A DNA stretch of 64,000 nt, from positions 3,162,001 to 3,226,000 of the forward strand of contig NZ_UGHR01000001.1 in NCBI RefSeq assembly GCF_900451195.1, in the 5' to 3' direction. The stretch is from Iodobacter fluviatilis (GTDB taxonomy: Bacteria; Pseudomonadota; Gammaproteobacteria; Burkholderiales; Chitinibacteraceae). The notes below the pieces were generated by a model. That model had not been told where the DNA came from and did no database searches. It worked only from the letters and a program-made list of their open reading frames with translations. The first letter of the stretch is position 1; every line of letters begins with the position of its first letter. The translations under genes were made by a program, and so were the position numbers. Of this stretch, positions 19,302 to 28,177 are shown one piece after another.

Positions 19302-19705
19302 GATATGGCACTCACGGCTTGATTAGTAAATTCTTCATAGCTACGAATATAGTCTGACTCGTCGTAATAATCATCGGTTAATACCAATAAAACACAGTCG
19401 TCACTAAAATCATACATTTCCCGCCAAATCATCGACTCAATTAATAATCCTTGTGCCGGGTTATCTAATAAAAGCTCAATTTTTTCCTTACCATCATCCA
19501 GCAAAAAACGGCAAGACCCACGTAATGAAATAGCCACCTGCTTCAAGGTCTTGTGTGCATGAAATCCTCGACGGACGCCTTCTTTTGTGCCAAATAAATA
19601 ATAAACCCGCTTAATTGGAAAAGGGATGTTCTTTTGTTCTTCGAGAGAAACCAATGATCCCCTCTCATCCCCATGCTTTTGTAGTTGAATAAATTTAATT
19701 TGCAT
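19298..19705 (-). CDS. dTDP-4-keto-6-deoxyhexose 3,4-ketoisomerase (FdtA/QdtA, WxcM-like cupin)
   Basis: The small cupin has 135 residues. The family motif is RRGFHAHKTLKQVAISLRG, with RGSLVSLE near the N-terminus, VYYLFGTKEGV before the motif and LTDDYYDESDYIRSYEEF at the C-terminus. It isomerises the 4-keto to a 3-keto sugar nucleotide, the first committed step of this pathway. The ATG at 19705 has an AGAGG site 6 nt upstream, better than the longer in-frame start at 19771. It is first of the three coupled sugar genes. rmlA and rmlB, which would supply its substrate, are not in this window. Confidence 0.88.
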   Translation of the reverse strand: MQIKFIQLQKHGDERGSLVSLEEQKNIPFPIKRVYYLFGTKEGVRRGFHAHKTLKQVAISLRGSCRFLLDDGKEKIELLLDNPAQGLLIESMIWREMYDFSDDCVLLVLTDDYYDESDYIRSYEEFTNQAVSAIS

Positions 19706-19785
19706 AATAACCTCTGCTTCAAAAATACCGAATCCGCATAAGTAAAAAACTGAGCAAAAACAAAATGGCAAACTACAAAATTGAA

Positions 19786-20877
19786 CTAGGCGTGATACGC
19801 ACTCAAATAAGAATCGTGAAATGCATAATCATTTTTTAAAATACCATCAATGGTATGCTGCACACGTAATAAAATATCATTACAACGTGTATCTGCATGA
19901 TGCCTTGCCAAGCCATCAAGCACTCTTTGAATTAAACCATTTTCGCCACTTTCATTAAATACGCTGAGGGCTGATTTTGCAATTTCCAGAGGCTCAACGA
20001 GGCCATTTAAATCATAATATAATGGCACTGAACCTAAATAAGCTACTTCAGGCATATTTTGATAGAAAGCAGGTAATATTGGAATGCCCCCCGTCAGCAG
20101 CGCGTTATATACGCGAATAGGAACCCCTCCTAAGACGGGCATGATCCAGTGCGTTTTATATGCGCCCCATTCTTTCAGATTATCTAAATCAGAACGTCCT
20201 TTAAAATCATTATTTGCAAATGCAACTGATGGAAAATGATGCATAACCGAAGCGATTGCGCGATTACGTTTTGCATACTTTTCATAGTGGACATGCATGC
20301 CAAAAGGCCCGTCAGCTCTTTCAGATAATAATAGCTCCAGATTATTTAATACAAAGGCTCTGGACCACTGATGAACACAGGCAAAAACAGGGCCAATCAC
20401 GCAGGGGTTAAAATGAGATAAAGCAAACACTGTTTCTGATGAAGCGGATATATAAACATCACAATGAATGGCACACAAAGCACTCATTTGCAGCCAATGC
20501 TGGGAATCCCAATCCCATATTACAAACAGAGCCTGTGGATTTTTATTATAAAAATCAATATACGCGGGTAAATCTTTGCCTATATCATTATTCAGTAAAA
20601 TAAACACTGCCCCCTTGGGGATATTTGCAGGCGGCTTATGTAAAAAATCGCTAGCCAAATGCACAAAATGCACATCTTCGCTCATTGATCTGGCATGCAA
20701 AAGATGAGCACCTAAATACACCGTACTTATTTTTGAAAAATCAGTCGCCGTTAATTTTTTAATTAAATCATTCTTTTTATTAAACAGCAGAGAATCCAGC
20801 AAAGGGTCTTGCAAAAGACTTGCAAATTGTCCTGATGTTGCAGCCAGCTTCTCAATCAGTTGGTAAATTTCATTCAT
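19786..20877 (-). CDS. Putative glycosyltransferase of unassigned family
   Basis: About 363 residues, cytoplasmic, without signal or membrane segments. The C-terminal half has the GT-B-like stretch GVPIRVYNALLTGGIPILP (compare CgeB/GT1-type RVFEALACGG), suggesting sugar-nucleotide binding. The N-terminal half has alternating strands (VYLGAHLLHARSM, GAVFILLNNDIG, ALFVIWDWDSQHW). The ATG at 20877 carries a strong GGGAGG site 5-6 nt upstream; an ATG at 20922 that overlaps the preceding stop codon (TAATG) and an upstream start at 20979 are alternatives. Its place between methyltransferase and sugar-nucleotide genes suggests glycan assembly. Family assignment is tentative. Confidence 0.6.
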   Translation of the reverse strand: MNEIYQLIEKLAATSGQFASLLQDPLLDSLLFNKKNDLIKKLTATDFSKISTVYLGAHLLHARSMSEDVHFVHLASDFLHKPPANIPKGAVFILLNNDIGKDLPAYIDFYNKNPQALFVIWDWDSQHWLQMSALCAIHCDVYISASSETVFALSHFNPCVIGPVFACVHQWSRAFVLNNLELLLSERADGPFGMHVHYEKYAKRNRAIASVMHHFPSVAFANNDFKGRSDLDNLKEWGAYKTHWIMPVLGGVPIRVYNALLTGGIPILPAFYQNMPEVAYLGSVPLYYDLNGLVEPLEIAKSALSVFNESGENGLIQRVLDGLARHHADTRCNDILLRVQHTIDGILKNDYAFHDSYLSAYHA

Positions 20878-20921
20878 AAGCCCTCCCGAACCACGATGAG
20901 CATGCTCTTTATCCGGATCCA

Positions 20922-21782
20922 TTAAAATGCGTTTGTTCCATTCAGAAATGGGTTTGTATCTGTTCGTAAAAAACGCCATTCAGGATTTTGCTGAGCCAGC
21001 ATATCAAACAGCTCTGGCGTCACTGTATTTTTGAAAAACACCGCCTGCACATAGCTGGCCACCACTTCACCCGCATGCATGGCCGAGGTTAATTGCTCGG
21101 TGCGTGTGCGGGTGGATTCCCATATTGGATCGCCATCATTACACATGGCAAATTCGCAGCCCGGTGTATAGACATCCATCATTTTTTTGCTGGCAATGCC
21201 TCGTATATTTAAGCCATAGGCAATCTTTTCTAATTCTCGGGTGGAATACTGATAAACATAATTGCCAACCGATTCATAATGAGGCTGGCTCTGATCCACG
21301 CGGCAGGGGTAATCTACCCATGGATCCTGAGGTTCTATCACCACCACACCATAGCGCGCCACACGAAACATTTCATAAATAGCAGCATAGGGCCTGCTCA
21401 TATGATGCAATGCTTCTTTGCATAAAATAAAATCAAATGAATTATCAGCAAAACTGAGTGATTCAGCATTTTCAATGGATATATTCTGAATAAAACCGGC
21501 GGCTTTGGTTTCGGCTAGTACGGCATCATCCAAATCCGTGGCCAATACTTCGCGATAGCCTGCCTGCAATAAACGCCAGGCATCGTAGCCTGCACCATCG
21601 CCCACAGTAAGCCATGAAAAATCTTTTAAGCCACCTAATACTTCAAATACCGCCGCATATAAACGGGTTTGCCGCCAATAGCCCACACTGCGAGAAGTCC
21701 ACCATGAATCGTATAAGGTGCGGTGATGCGCATCGGTCATAAATTCAGCCCAATGCTTTTCATGGATCTCATTCATCGACAT
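20922..21782 (-). CDS. Class I SAM-dependent methyltransferase
   Basis: The 286-residue protein has the Rossmann methyltransferase core: motif I LTVGDGAGYDAWRLL (about 58-72), an acidic end of strand beta2 at LATDLDDAV, and DNSFDFILCKEALHHM for motifs II-III. The GDGAGYD form of motif I is slightly unusual; the common form is GxGxG. The C-terminal ~80 residues (YTPGCEFAMCNDGDPIWE) are not typical of the family and may bind the acceptor. An AAAGG site lies 8 nt before the ATG. In this operon it may methylate a sugar of the glycan, or cap it; this is inferred from context only. Confidence 0.75.
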   Translation of the reverse strand: MSMNEIHEKHWAEFMTDAHHRTLYDSWWTSRSVGYWRQTRLYAAVFEVLGGLKDFSWLTVGDGAGYDAWRLLQAGYREVLATDLDDAVLAETKAAGFIQNISIENAESLSFADNSFDFILCKEALHHMSRPYAAIYEMFRVARYGVVVIEPQDPWVDYPCRVDQSQPHYESVGNYVYQYSTRELEKIAYGLNIRGIASKKMMDVYTPGCEFAMCNDGDPIWESTRTRTEQLTSAMHAGEVVASYVQAVFFKNTVTPELFDMLAQQNPEWRFLRTDTNPFLNGTNAF

Positions 21783-21829
21783 AGCGGCAGCCTTTTATCT
21801 CATCATTCATTCAAAATGCAGCGATTAAT

Positions 21830-22324
21830 TTATTCTGGAATTTCTACTTTTTGCATCACAGTAAGCAAATGCGGGCCGCGCCATTCTTGCAATTTAATTT
21901 CAAATGCACCATGAAACCCATAGGCGGCAGCCCAGCGATTTACATTATCAAAATAAGCCTGAAATGTTTGATCGGTAATAATATTAACGTGGGTTGGGTC
22001 GCGAAATGCTTCCGGGTGAGGGTATGCGGGTGTAAAGGATAAGAATTGCCCACCTACTTTTAATACCCGATAAACTTCATTCATCACTTCAACAAAAGCA
22101 TTTCTACGATTGGGCACATAAATCACCCGGGGAACGTGCTCTAAAAAATCGTGCGCAGTGACAAAATCAAAATACCCGTCTTCAAAAGGAATAGGATCAA
22201 GCACTAAGTCAGCGCATTTGATATTTGCATCCAAATCTTCCCTGACATCAATGCCAAATACTTCATCGGCATTAAATGGGTTTTTAGGGCTAGGCCCGCA
22301 ACCAATATCCAAGCTTCGTGTCAT
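21830..22324 (-). CDS. Small class I SAM-dependent methyltransferase
   Basis: The 164-residue protein has SLDIGCGPSPKN (motif I), EVFGIDVRED (acidic beta2), GYFDFVTAHDFLEHV and EVYRVLKVGGQFLSFTP, all standard methyltransferase landmarks. It begins almost at motif I, so it lacks the usual N-terminal cap and is minimal in length. A GGGGA site precedes the ATG at a good distance. It sits between the GT41 enzyme and a second methyltransferase, with gaps of 38-47 bp on each side, consistent with glycan O-methylation; target unknown. Confidence 0.75.
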   Translation of the reverse strand: MTRSLDIGCGPSPKNPFNADEVFGIDVREDLDANIKCADLVLDPIPFEDGYFDFVTAHDFLEHVPRVIYVPNRRNAFVEVMNEVYRVLKVGGQFLSFTPAYPHPEAFRDPTHVNIITDQTFQAYFDNVNRWAAAYGFHGAFEIKLQEWRGPHLLTVMQKVEIPE

Positions 22325-22362
22325 ACCATCCCCTTTTATTTATGCTTTCACTATAGTGCTCA

Positions 22363-24234
22363 TCAGCTTAATTCATCTTTAAATTCACCCAGCTGCTGAG
22401 CCCGCCACATAGCGATATAGTTGTTTTCCAGATTTTTACAAAGCCCTTCAGTATCAAACAGGGCAAAGCTTGCCTTATGCTCTTTTAATTTCTGTTTCAG
22501 GGCATGTAATTGCCTAGCATCCAAAGCCAGCGCCAGAATTTTTGCCTCGTATTCCGCTAATGAATGGGTAATCAATTCTGGCAGGCCAATCGCATTCAGC
22601 AGGCTGCCAGCCACCCGGGACGGGAAGGAATTCCCCATATAAGTAACCACAGGCAAGCCGGCCATCAGGGCATCGGCGGCGGTGGTGTGGGCATTGTAGG
22701 GATGGGTATCTAAGAAAATATCAGCCTGGCGATAGCGTGCCAGATGGTCTTCCACCAGCGGCACCCGGCTGGCAAATACTAGCCGGTCTGGGTCTACTCC
22801 CCTTGCCACGGCCTCTTTACGCAAATTACGCTGCGATGCATCCCCGCGTGACATCAGCCAGAGTACGCTGCCCGGTACTTTTGTAAGCAGCCGCATCCAG
22901 ACATCAAATACGGCCGGTGAGATTTTGTAATCATGGCTAAAGGAGCAAAACACAATGCCACTATCGGGCAAGCCACATTCGCTGCGCGTGGGGGTGCGAT
23001 CGGCAATCTGAACGCTACTGTCGGTTGGCAAATAGGTATCTGGTAAATACACCACTTTTTCGGTGTAATACTGCTGCTGCTCCGGCGGAATAATAAAGCG
23101 GTCGGCAATAATATAATCAATATAATCTGTACCCATGGTGCCAGGATAGCCAAGGTAATTCACTTGGATAGGGGCGGGCCTAAAGGCCAAAATATCGCTG
23201 CGGGTATCCGAGGTATATCCTCCTAAATCCACAATAATATCGGCTTCCATATCGCGCAGCATTTGAGCCACCTGCTCCGAGCCCATTTCCCGCACATCAA
23301 TAAACTGATCAAAGGCTTTAATCATTCGTGCGCGCAAGCGGCTCTGATCGTCAATACCGAGTGAAATCGCTATTGTTTCAAAACGAGATTTATCATGGTG
23401 TTCAAACACCCCTGCCATCAAATGGCCCACCGGGTGCTCGCGTAAATCAGGCGATAAATATACTAATTTTATTTTCTTATGCCGGTATCGTTCCCCTTGC
23501 CAAAGGGATTTGGCATTTTTAGGGCAATATTGATCAGCAAATATTTTAGCGGCCAGTAAATGATCTGCCGCGTTATCAGAGGCCGACATAAAGGCCAGCG
23601 ATTTACACGTACGCTCGCCTTTACGAATACCATCGACAATCTGTTGCGTGAGCAAATTAAAATCTGCCCAGTCGCAAATATGCATGCGCTCGTAAAATAA
23701 CAGGCCCAGACCATAATTATAGGAGGGGTCAATTTGAATCAGCCGCTGAAATATCGCAATGGCTTGCTCACTTTGCTTAAATTCGGTCAGTAAAATACCG
23801 CTATTGCCAAGCGCAGCCACATGATCCGGGTTAATTCTTAATATCCGCTGAAATCTTTCCAGAGCTTCTAAATGCCGGTACATATTTCTGAGCAATACGC
23901 CGCTATTAAGTAATACGCTGACATCATCGGGCTGAATTTCCAAAGCCAGATCAAAGCTTTTAAGTGCACCTTCCCGATTTCCCATGCCCTGTAAGATAGA
24001 GCCGTGTAAATATCTTAAGGGTGCAAATTGTGGTGCTGCATTCACACCACGCTCGCATAGCTGCAATGCCAAAGAAGCATCACCCGAATTAAGCGCAATC
24101 AGTCCTAAGGAATAAAGGGCTGCGGCATTATTTGGATCTTCATCCAGAATCTCAATAAAAACCTTACCTGCAGCAGCAATCTCTCCCTTATTTTGTAATT
24201 CAATGGCTTGGATCAGTTTGTCAGCAACAGGCAT
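22363..24234 (-). CDS. TPR-containing GT41 (SPINDLY/O-GlcNAc transferase-like) glycosyltransferase
   Basis: The protein has 623 residues. TPR repeats cover about 1-180 (ALYSLGLIALNSGDASLAL; VSVLLNSGVLLRNMYRHLEALERF; AALGNSGILLTEFKQSEQAIAIF). The GT41 catalytic region covers about 255-610. Diagnostic segments are LVYLSPDLREHPVGHLM (His267/His271, aligning with the OGT HPTSHL site), VDLGGYTSDTRSDILAFRPAPIQVNYLGYPG, and FLDTHPYNAHTTAADALMAGLPVVT followed by SRVAGSLL for nucleotide-sugar binding. Eukaryotic OGT modifies Ser/Thr with GlcNAc and SPINDLY uses fucose; bacterial relatives glycosylate adhesins or flagellins. It lies 54 bp after the secretion adaptor in the operon, so the Thr-rich octapeptide protein upstream is the obvious candidate substrate (inference). 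Start 24234 preferred over 24279. Confidence 0.9.
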   Translation of the reverse strand: MPVADKLIQAIELQNKGEIAAAGKVFIEILDEDPNNAAALYSLGLIALNSGDASLALQLCERGVNAAPQFAPLRYLHGSILQGMGNREGALKSFDLALEIQPDDVSVLLNSGVLLRNMYRHLEALERFQRILRINPDHVAALGNSGILLTEFKQSEQAIAIFQRLIQIDPSYNYGLGLLFYERMHICDWADFNLLTQQIVDGIRKGERTCKSLAFMSASDNAADHLLAAKIFADQYCPKNAKSLWQGERYRHKKIKLVYLSPDLREHPVGHLMAGVFEHHDKSRFETIAISLGIDDQSRLRARMIKAFDQFIDVREMGSEQVAQMLRDMEADIIVDLGGYTSDTRSDILAFRPAPIQVNYLGYPGTMGTDYIDYIIADRFIIPPEQQQYYTEKVVYLPDTYLPTDSSVQIADRTPTRSECGLPDSGIVFCSFSHDYKISPAVFDVWMRLLTKVPGSVLWLMSRGDASQRNLRKEAVARGVDPDRLVFASRVPLVEDHLARYRQADIFLDTHPYNAHTTAADALMAGLPVVTYMGNSFPSRVAGSLLNAIGLPELITHSLAEYEAKILALALDARQLHALKQKLKEHKASFALFDTEGLCKNLENNYIAMWRAQQLGEFKDELS

Positions 24235-24288
24235 TGTTATGCTCTTTTTAGCAAAAGAATACGGATAGATAAAATACAAGACCCACGA

Positions 24289-25641
24289 TTAAGGCTCTCT
24301 GATTGCCTCGCCCATTGCCTTGGTTAGCGGCCAGATTAAATAGGAAATCACTGAGCGCTTACCCACAACAATTTCAGCAGAAAGCGTCATGCCGGGTAAT
24401 AAGCGTGATTTACCTGTCATCATTTTTAGCTTATTTGGCCCTAAATTAATATGGCTGATATAAAAAGCATCTGCGCCACGCGGGGCCGTTTCATTGCGAA
24501 AAGAATCTTCGCTAATGGTGCGTACCTTTCCCTCTAACATGCCGTGCTTTTGAAAAGGAAAGGCATCCAGCTTCATATGCACCGGATCGCCTTCTTTAAT
24601 ATAGCCAATATCCAGCGAATCAATTTTGGCTTCAACTTCCAGCACCGCACCCAAAGGGACCAGGGTAAACATCTGTTCTGCTTCTTTTAAAACAGAGCCC
24701 TGAGACAGCTTGGCAATATCAAGTACCACAGCATCCACAGGTGAAACCAGCGAAACCATTTGCCGCCTACGGTCCGATTTTTGTAATTGCTCGTTCAGGG
24801 TATCGCGCTCACGCGTGGCGGCCAGCATGTCTTCCATTACTTTTTGCCGCCAGCCATTGGCAAAAGCCATTTTTTCAGCGTGTAAAGCACCCTGCTCTTT
24901 AAGCAGCTCAAGCTCTTTATTTTGCACCAAGCCTAAATCCCGTTCGATTTCTAAGCGCCGGTCCCGCACTTCAAGCAAACGCAGCTTGGAATCGTATTGC
25001 TGTGCGGCGGCTTTTTCCTGCATGGCTTCGATTTCTACCATTGATTTCAGGCGTTTGGATAAAACCTGAAAATCATGACGGTTAGACTGCAGCGAGGCCC
25101 CCAGCCGGGCAAGGTTTTGCTCAATTTTGGCCGATTGCGCCCTGAAGTTTGCTTGCCGCTCATTCAGAATCTGAGACTGCAAAACAGTATCGGCATCGGT
25201 ACTGGTATTGCTTTTGGATTTGCCCGTCAGCTCGGCCTGTAAGCTGGCAATCTGTGTTTCTAGGCTTTGTAAGCGTGCCCGCAGCTGGGCATCATCTGCT
25301 TGCGCAAAAGTGGGATCGAGCGTGGCTAAAAGCTGGCCCTTACGCACCACCTGCCCAACACGCACTTCAATGCGCTGAATAATCGATGTTTCAAAAGGCT
25401 GAACCACAATATTAGGCGATGGATTCACCAAGCGCCCCTGTGCCACCACCACTTGCTCTACTTCAGAAAAATTGGCCCATAGCAAAAAGCTGATAAAGGA
25501 AATCAATAAAACCAGCATGGTGCTGCGCACATAAAACGGCAGTTGCCGCTGCTCGATTTCATCGGCATCAGGCAGGAAATCGACCGCAGCCGATTCTTTC
25601 TTGCCTTTTTTCTCTACAGGTGGCTTGTTTGCTGATGCCAT
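24289..25641 (-). CDS. Type I secretion HlyD-family periplasmic adaptor
   Basis: The 450-residue protein spans the inner membrane once (about 38-58, STMLVLLISFISFLLWANF) after a short Lys/Glu-rich cytoplasmic tail. It then has a lipoyl-like half (VEQVVVAQGRLV), a long coiled coil (about 110-290, rich in Gln, Glu and Arg) and the second lipoyl half with the HlyD signature around VDAVVLDIAKLSQGSVL and TVGRRSVISYLIWPL-like C-terminus. It bridges the ABC transporter and a TolC-like channel, which is not encoded here. The gene overlaps the ABC gene by 28 bp, so the two are co-translated. Confidence 0.95.
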   Translation of the reverse strand: MASANKPPVEKKGKKESAAVDFLPDADEIEQRQLPFYVRSTMLVLLISFISFLLWANFSEVEQVVVAQGRLVNPSPNIVVQPFETSIIQRIEVRVGQVVRKGQLLATLDPTFAQADDAQLRARLQSLETQIASLQAELTGKSKSNTSTDADTVLQSQILNERQANFRAQSAKIEQNLARLGASLQSNRHDFQVLSKRLKSMVEIEAMQEKAAAQQYDSKLRLLEVRDRRLEIERDLGLVQNKELELLKEQGALHAEKMAFANGWRQKVMEDMLAATRERDTLNEQLQKSDRRRQMVSLVSPVDAVVLDIAKLSQGSVLKEAEQMFTLVPLGAVLEVEAKIDSLDIGYIKEGDPVHMKLDAFPFQKHGMLEGKVRTISEDSFRNETAPRGADAFYISHINLGPNKLKMMTGKSRLLPGMTLSAEIVVGKRSVISYLIWPLTKAMGEAIREP

Positions 25642-27761
25642 AGATGTTGGTATGTCTCACAGCGGGTTAAGAGTTCTTCGTGACGGCCGCTATCCATCAG
25701 CTGGCCTTGCTGCATCACCAGTATAGTGTGCGCATTGACCAGCGTGGACAGACGGTGGGAAATCATAATCACCGTACGGCCCACGGCGATCTTGGATAAA
25801 TTACGGATAAAAATAGCCTCGCTTTCCGGGTCTAATGCGCTGGCCGCTTCATCCAAAATCAAAACACGGGGCTTGGCTAGCAGCGAGCGGGCAATGGATA
25901 AACGCTGCTTTTGTCCGCCGGATAAATTAGAGGCGTTTTCTTCCAGCATGGTGTCGTAGCCCTGCGGCATACGCTCGATAAATTCATCGGCCCCTGCGGC
26001 CTCTGCTGCGGCAACAATTTCTTCAAGCGAGGCATCGGGCTTGGTCACCACTAGGTTTTGCCGGACAGTGCCGCGAAACAGAAAGTTTTCCTGCAAAACC
26101 ACACCAATCTGCCGCCTTAAATGGGATAGCTCTATTTCACGCGCATCCATACCATCAAAACGGATAATCCCTCCCTGCAAGGCATACAGCCCCTGGATCA
26201 GCTTGGTAACGGTGGTTTTGCCAGAGCCGCTGCGCCCGACAATACCCACCACCGCACCAGAGGGAATCGTAAAGCTGGCACTATTAAGTGCAGTCGCAGT
26301 TGCACCTGGGTAGCGAAAGCTCACTTCATCAAACACAATTTCACCAACTAATTGTGGCCGCAAGCCACCCGCACCAACCCGGCCCTCAGGCGGGCGATTC
26401 ATGACTTCGCCCATCATCCTGACTGATAAAGCGGTTTCCTGGTATTCATTCACAAGGCCCACAATGGCAATCAGCGGCTGAACAACCCGGCTGGACATCA
26501 TTTGAAATGCAATCAGCGCCCCCACCGTTAAGGTTTGATCAAACACATCCTGTGCACCGATCACAATCACCACCACAGGCAATAATTTGCCTAAAAAATC
26601 AGTAATTGCATTCCCAATAATCGATATCTGCCCCACTTTAAAATGCAGGGTAATGGCTTCTGCCGATAGCTGATCCCATGTGCGGCGCTGCTTGGGCTCA
26701 ATCGCCAAGGCTTTTACGGTGCGCATACCATGTATGGTTTCCACCATCATGGCTTGCCGCTGGCCTTCGGCCGAATAAAGATTATTTAAACGCCGCTGAT
26801 ATGTAGGCACCATCGCCGCAACAATGCTGGCAATCATGGCGGTAAATAACAATACGATCATGGATAGCTTGCTTGAATAAGAAAATAAAACAGGCAGAAA
26901 AATAAGCAGTGAAATTAAATCAAGGCCGGTAAAAAACAATCTGCCGGTCAGAAAACTACGGATTTTTTCTAATTGCTGCATATGCCGGGAAACCACCCCC
27001 GCCGAATTACTCTCAAAATAATCAATAGGCAAGGAAAGCAAGTGCCCGAACACCCGCCGGGTAAGGCGCATATCAATTTTATTTGTAGCGGCCAAAGTGA
27101 GAATCTGACGTAAAAAACCGAAAGTTGTATCAAACAACAACGCCAGCACAATTCCGGCGGCAAGCACCCAAAGGGTAGAAACACTTTGATGTGTTAATAC
27201 TTTATCAATAACAAGCTGAAAGAAAACAGGAGAAGCCAGTGATAACAATTGCATTACCACGGCGGCAATAAAAATATCGCGAAAAGCGCTTTTTTGCTTG
27301 GCAATTTCCGGCAGAAACCAAGTTAATCCAAAGGGTTGATTCGGGTCTGCCAGCTTATGCTCGCGCTTGGCAAAAAACACCTCGCCAGCCCAGCGGCTGC
27401 AAAAGGTGGCTTGATCCTCCAGTAATACTTCAGACTGGCTGGCGGCAGGATCAATCAGTGCAATTTTATTCCCCCCTTCACCATCGGGGCGAATACCCAC
27501 CACGATCACCGCATGATCAAAGCTGGTGCGCGCAATCAAAGGAAAAACCCCAACCTGAGCAATTAAGCCCGCCCAAGTCAGCTTGTCGCTTCTGGCTTTT
27601 AAGCCGATATCATTGGCAATACGCAGAAGTACGGAATTAGCCGGTTCTTCATTTCCCAAAGCATATTCATCAATCAGGCGCTCCGGATTGATCTGTAAAC
27701 CATGGTGCTGGGCAATCGCAGCCAAGCACTGAATAACAGTATGCAGTGGTTTATCCGACAT
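25614..27761 (-). CDS. Type I secretion ABC transporter (HlyB-like permease/ATPase)
   Basis: The 715-residue protein has three parts. An N-terminal C39-like domain (about 1-130) lacks the catalytic Cys: Thr8 sits where peptidase-type exporters have Cys and HlyB has Tyr. The permease domain (about 150-440) contains QLLSLASPVFFQLVIDKVLTH and YFESNSAGVVSRH. The ATPase domain has Walker A GRSGSGKTT (about 505), signature LSGGQKQRLSIARSL and Walker B RVLILDEAASALD. It should export an unprocessed substrate with a C-terminal signal, without leader cleavage. The order of genes makes the octapeptide protein 28178-37663 the likely cargo. The start has only a weak ribosome-binding site. Confidence 0.95.
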   Translation of the reverse strand: MSDKPLHTVIQCLAAIAQHHGLQINPERLIDEYALGNEEPANSVLLRIANDIGLKARSDKLTWAGLIAQVGVFPLIARTSFDHAVIVVGIRPDGEGGNKIALIDPAASQSEVLLEDQATFCSRWAGEVFFAKREHKLADPNQPFGLTWFLPEIAKQKSAFRDIFIAAVVMQLLSLASPVFFQLVIDKVLTHQSVSTLWVLAAGIVLALLFDTTFGFLRQILTLAATNKIDMRLTRRVFGHLLSLPIDYFESNSAGVVSRHMQQLEKIRSFLTGRLFFTGLDLISLLIFLPVLFSYSSKLSMIVLLFTAMIASIVAAMVPTYQRRLNNLYSAEGQRQAMMVETIHGMRTVKALAIEPKQRRTWDQLSAEAITLHFKVGQISIIGNAITDFLGKLLPVVVIVIGAQDVFDQTLTVGALIAFQMMSSRVVQPLIAIVGLVNEYQETALSVRMMGEVMNRPPEGRVGAGGLRPQLVGEIVFDEVSFRYPGATATALNSASFTIPSGAVVGIVGRSGSGKTTVTKLIQGLYALQGGIIRFDGMDAREIELSHLRRQIGVVLQENFLFRGTVRQNLVVTKPDASLEEIVAAAEAAGADEFIERMPQGYDTMLEENASNLSGGQKQRLSIARSLLAKPRVLILDEAASALDPESEAIFIRNLSKIAVGRTVIMISHRLSTLVNAHTILVMQQGQLMDSGRHEELLTRCETYQHLWHQQTSHL

Positions 27762-28114
27762 TATAAAAAATAGTCTTTATATAAAGAGGGGATAAAATAA
27801 ACAATGATTTTTATCATTTAACTATTTTTATTGAGTATAACGCAGCAAATGTAATACGCGATTAATTTTTGAATAGATTAAATATTTAACAACACATCAG
27901 AGAGTCTTTGATTAAATGAGCGACGCCTACCAAGAAATTCCACTGTGCCAGATCGCCCTTTTGCACACAGTAAATATTTGAAGGATTCTGATCATTCTGT
28001 ACGCGGCCTAAATAGCTGGCACTTCATTCTTCCCACTCATTAACTATGCGCATACCGCTTAGCCAAGCCAGTCAGGAATAGAAAATCAGCGGGCTTTCAG
28101 TAAAAGAGCGGAAA
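27762..28114 (-). other. Intergenic region with probable promoter of the secretion/glycosylation operon
   Basis: No gene. The ~140 bp before the ABC start (27762-27900) are very AT-rich and the likely promoter area of the ten-gene operon 27761 to 16702, since a terminator (28116-28147) ends the upstream giant gene. I could not fix -35/-10 boxes. Confidence 0.45.
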
Positions 28115-28115
28115 A

Positions 28116-28147
28116 AAACGGGCAAGGCCACTTCGCCCTACCCGTTT
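28116..28147 (-). terminator. Rho-independent terminator of the octapeptide-repeat gene
   Basis: Read on the minus strand, AAACGGG pairs with CCCGTTT, with an inner GGC/GCC pairing, followed by a run of seven T. It lies about 30 bp past the stop codon of the giant gene and separates it from the ABC transporter gene. Confidence 0.85.
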
Positions 28148-28177
28148 AATTTGCCTGATTTAAGCCACTGGCAATGT

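Noticed and set aside
22854..23153. 99-residue ORF inside the GT41 gene
   Set aside because: It is in another frame of a clearly coding region, without a start signal.
25614..27761. Bacteriocin exporter with active C39 peptidase
   Set aside because: The catalytic cysteine is missing and no small Gly-Gly leader peptide gene is nearby.
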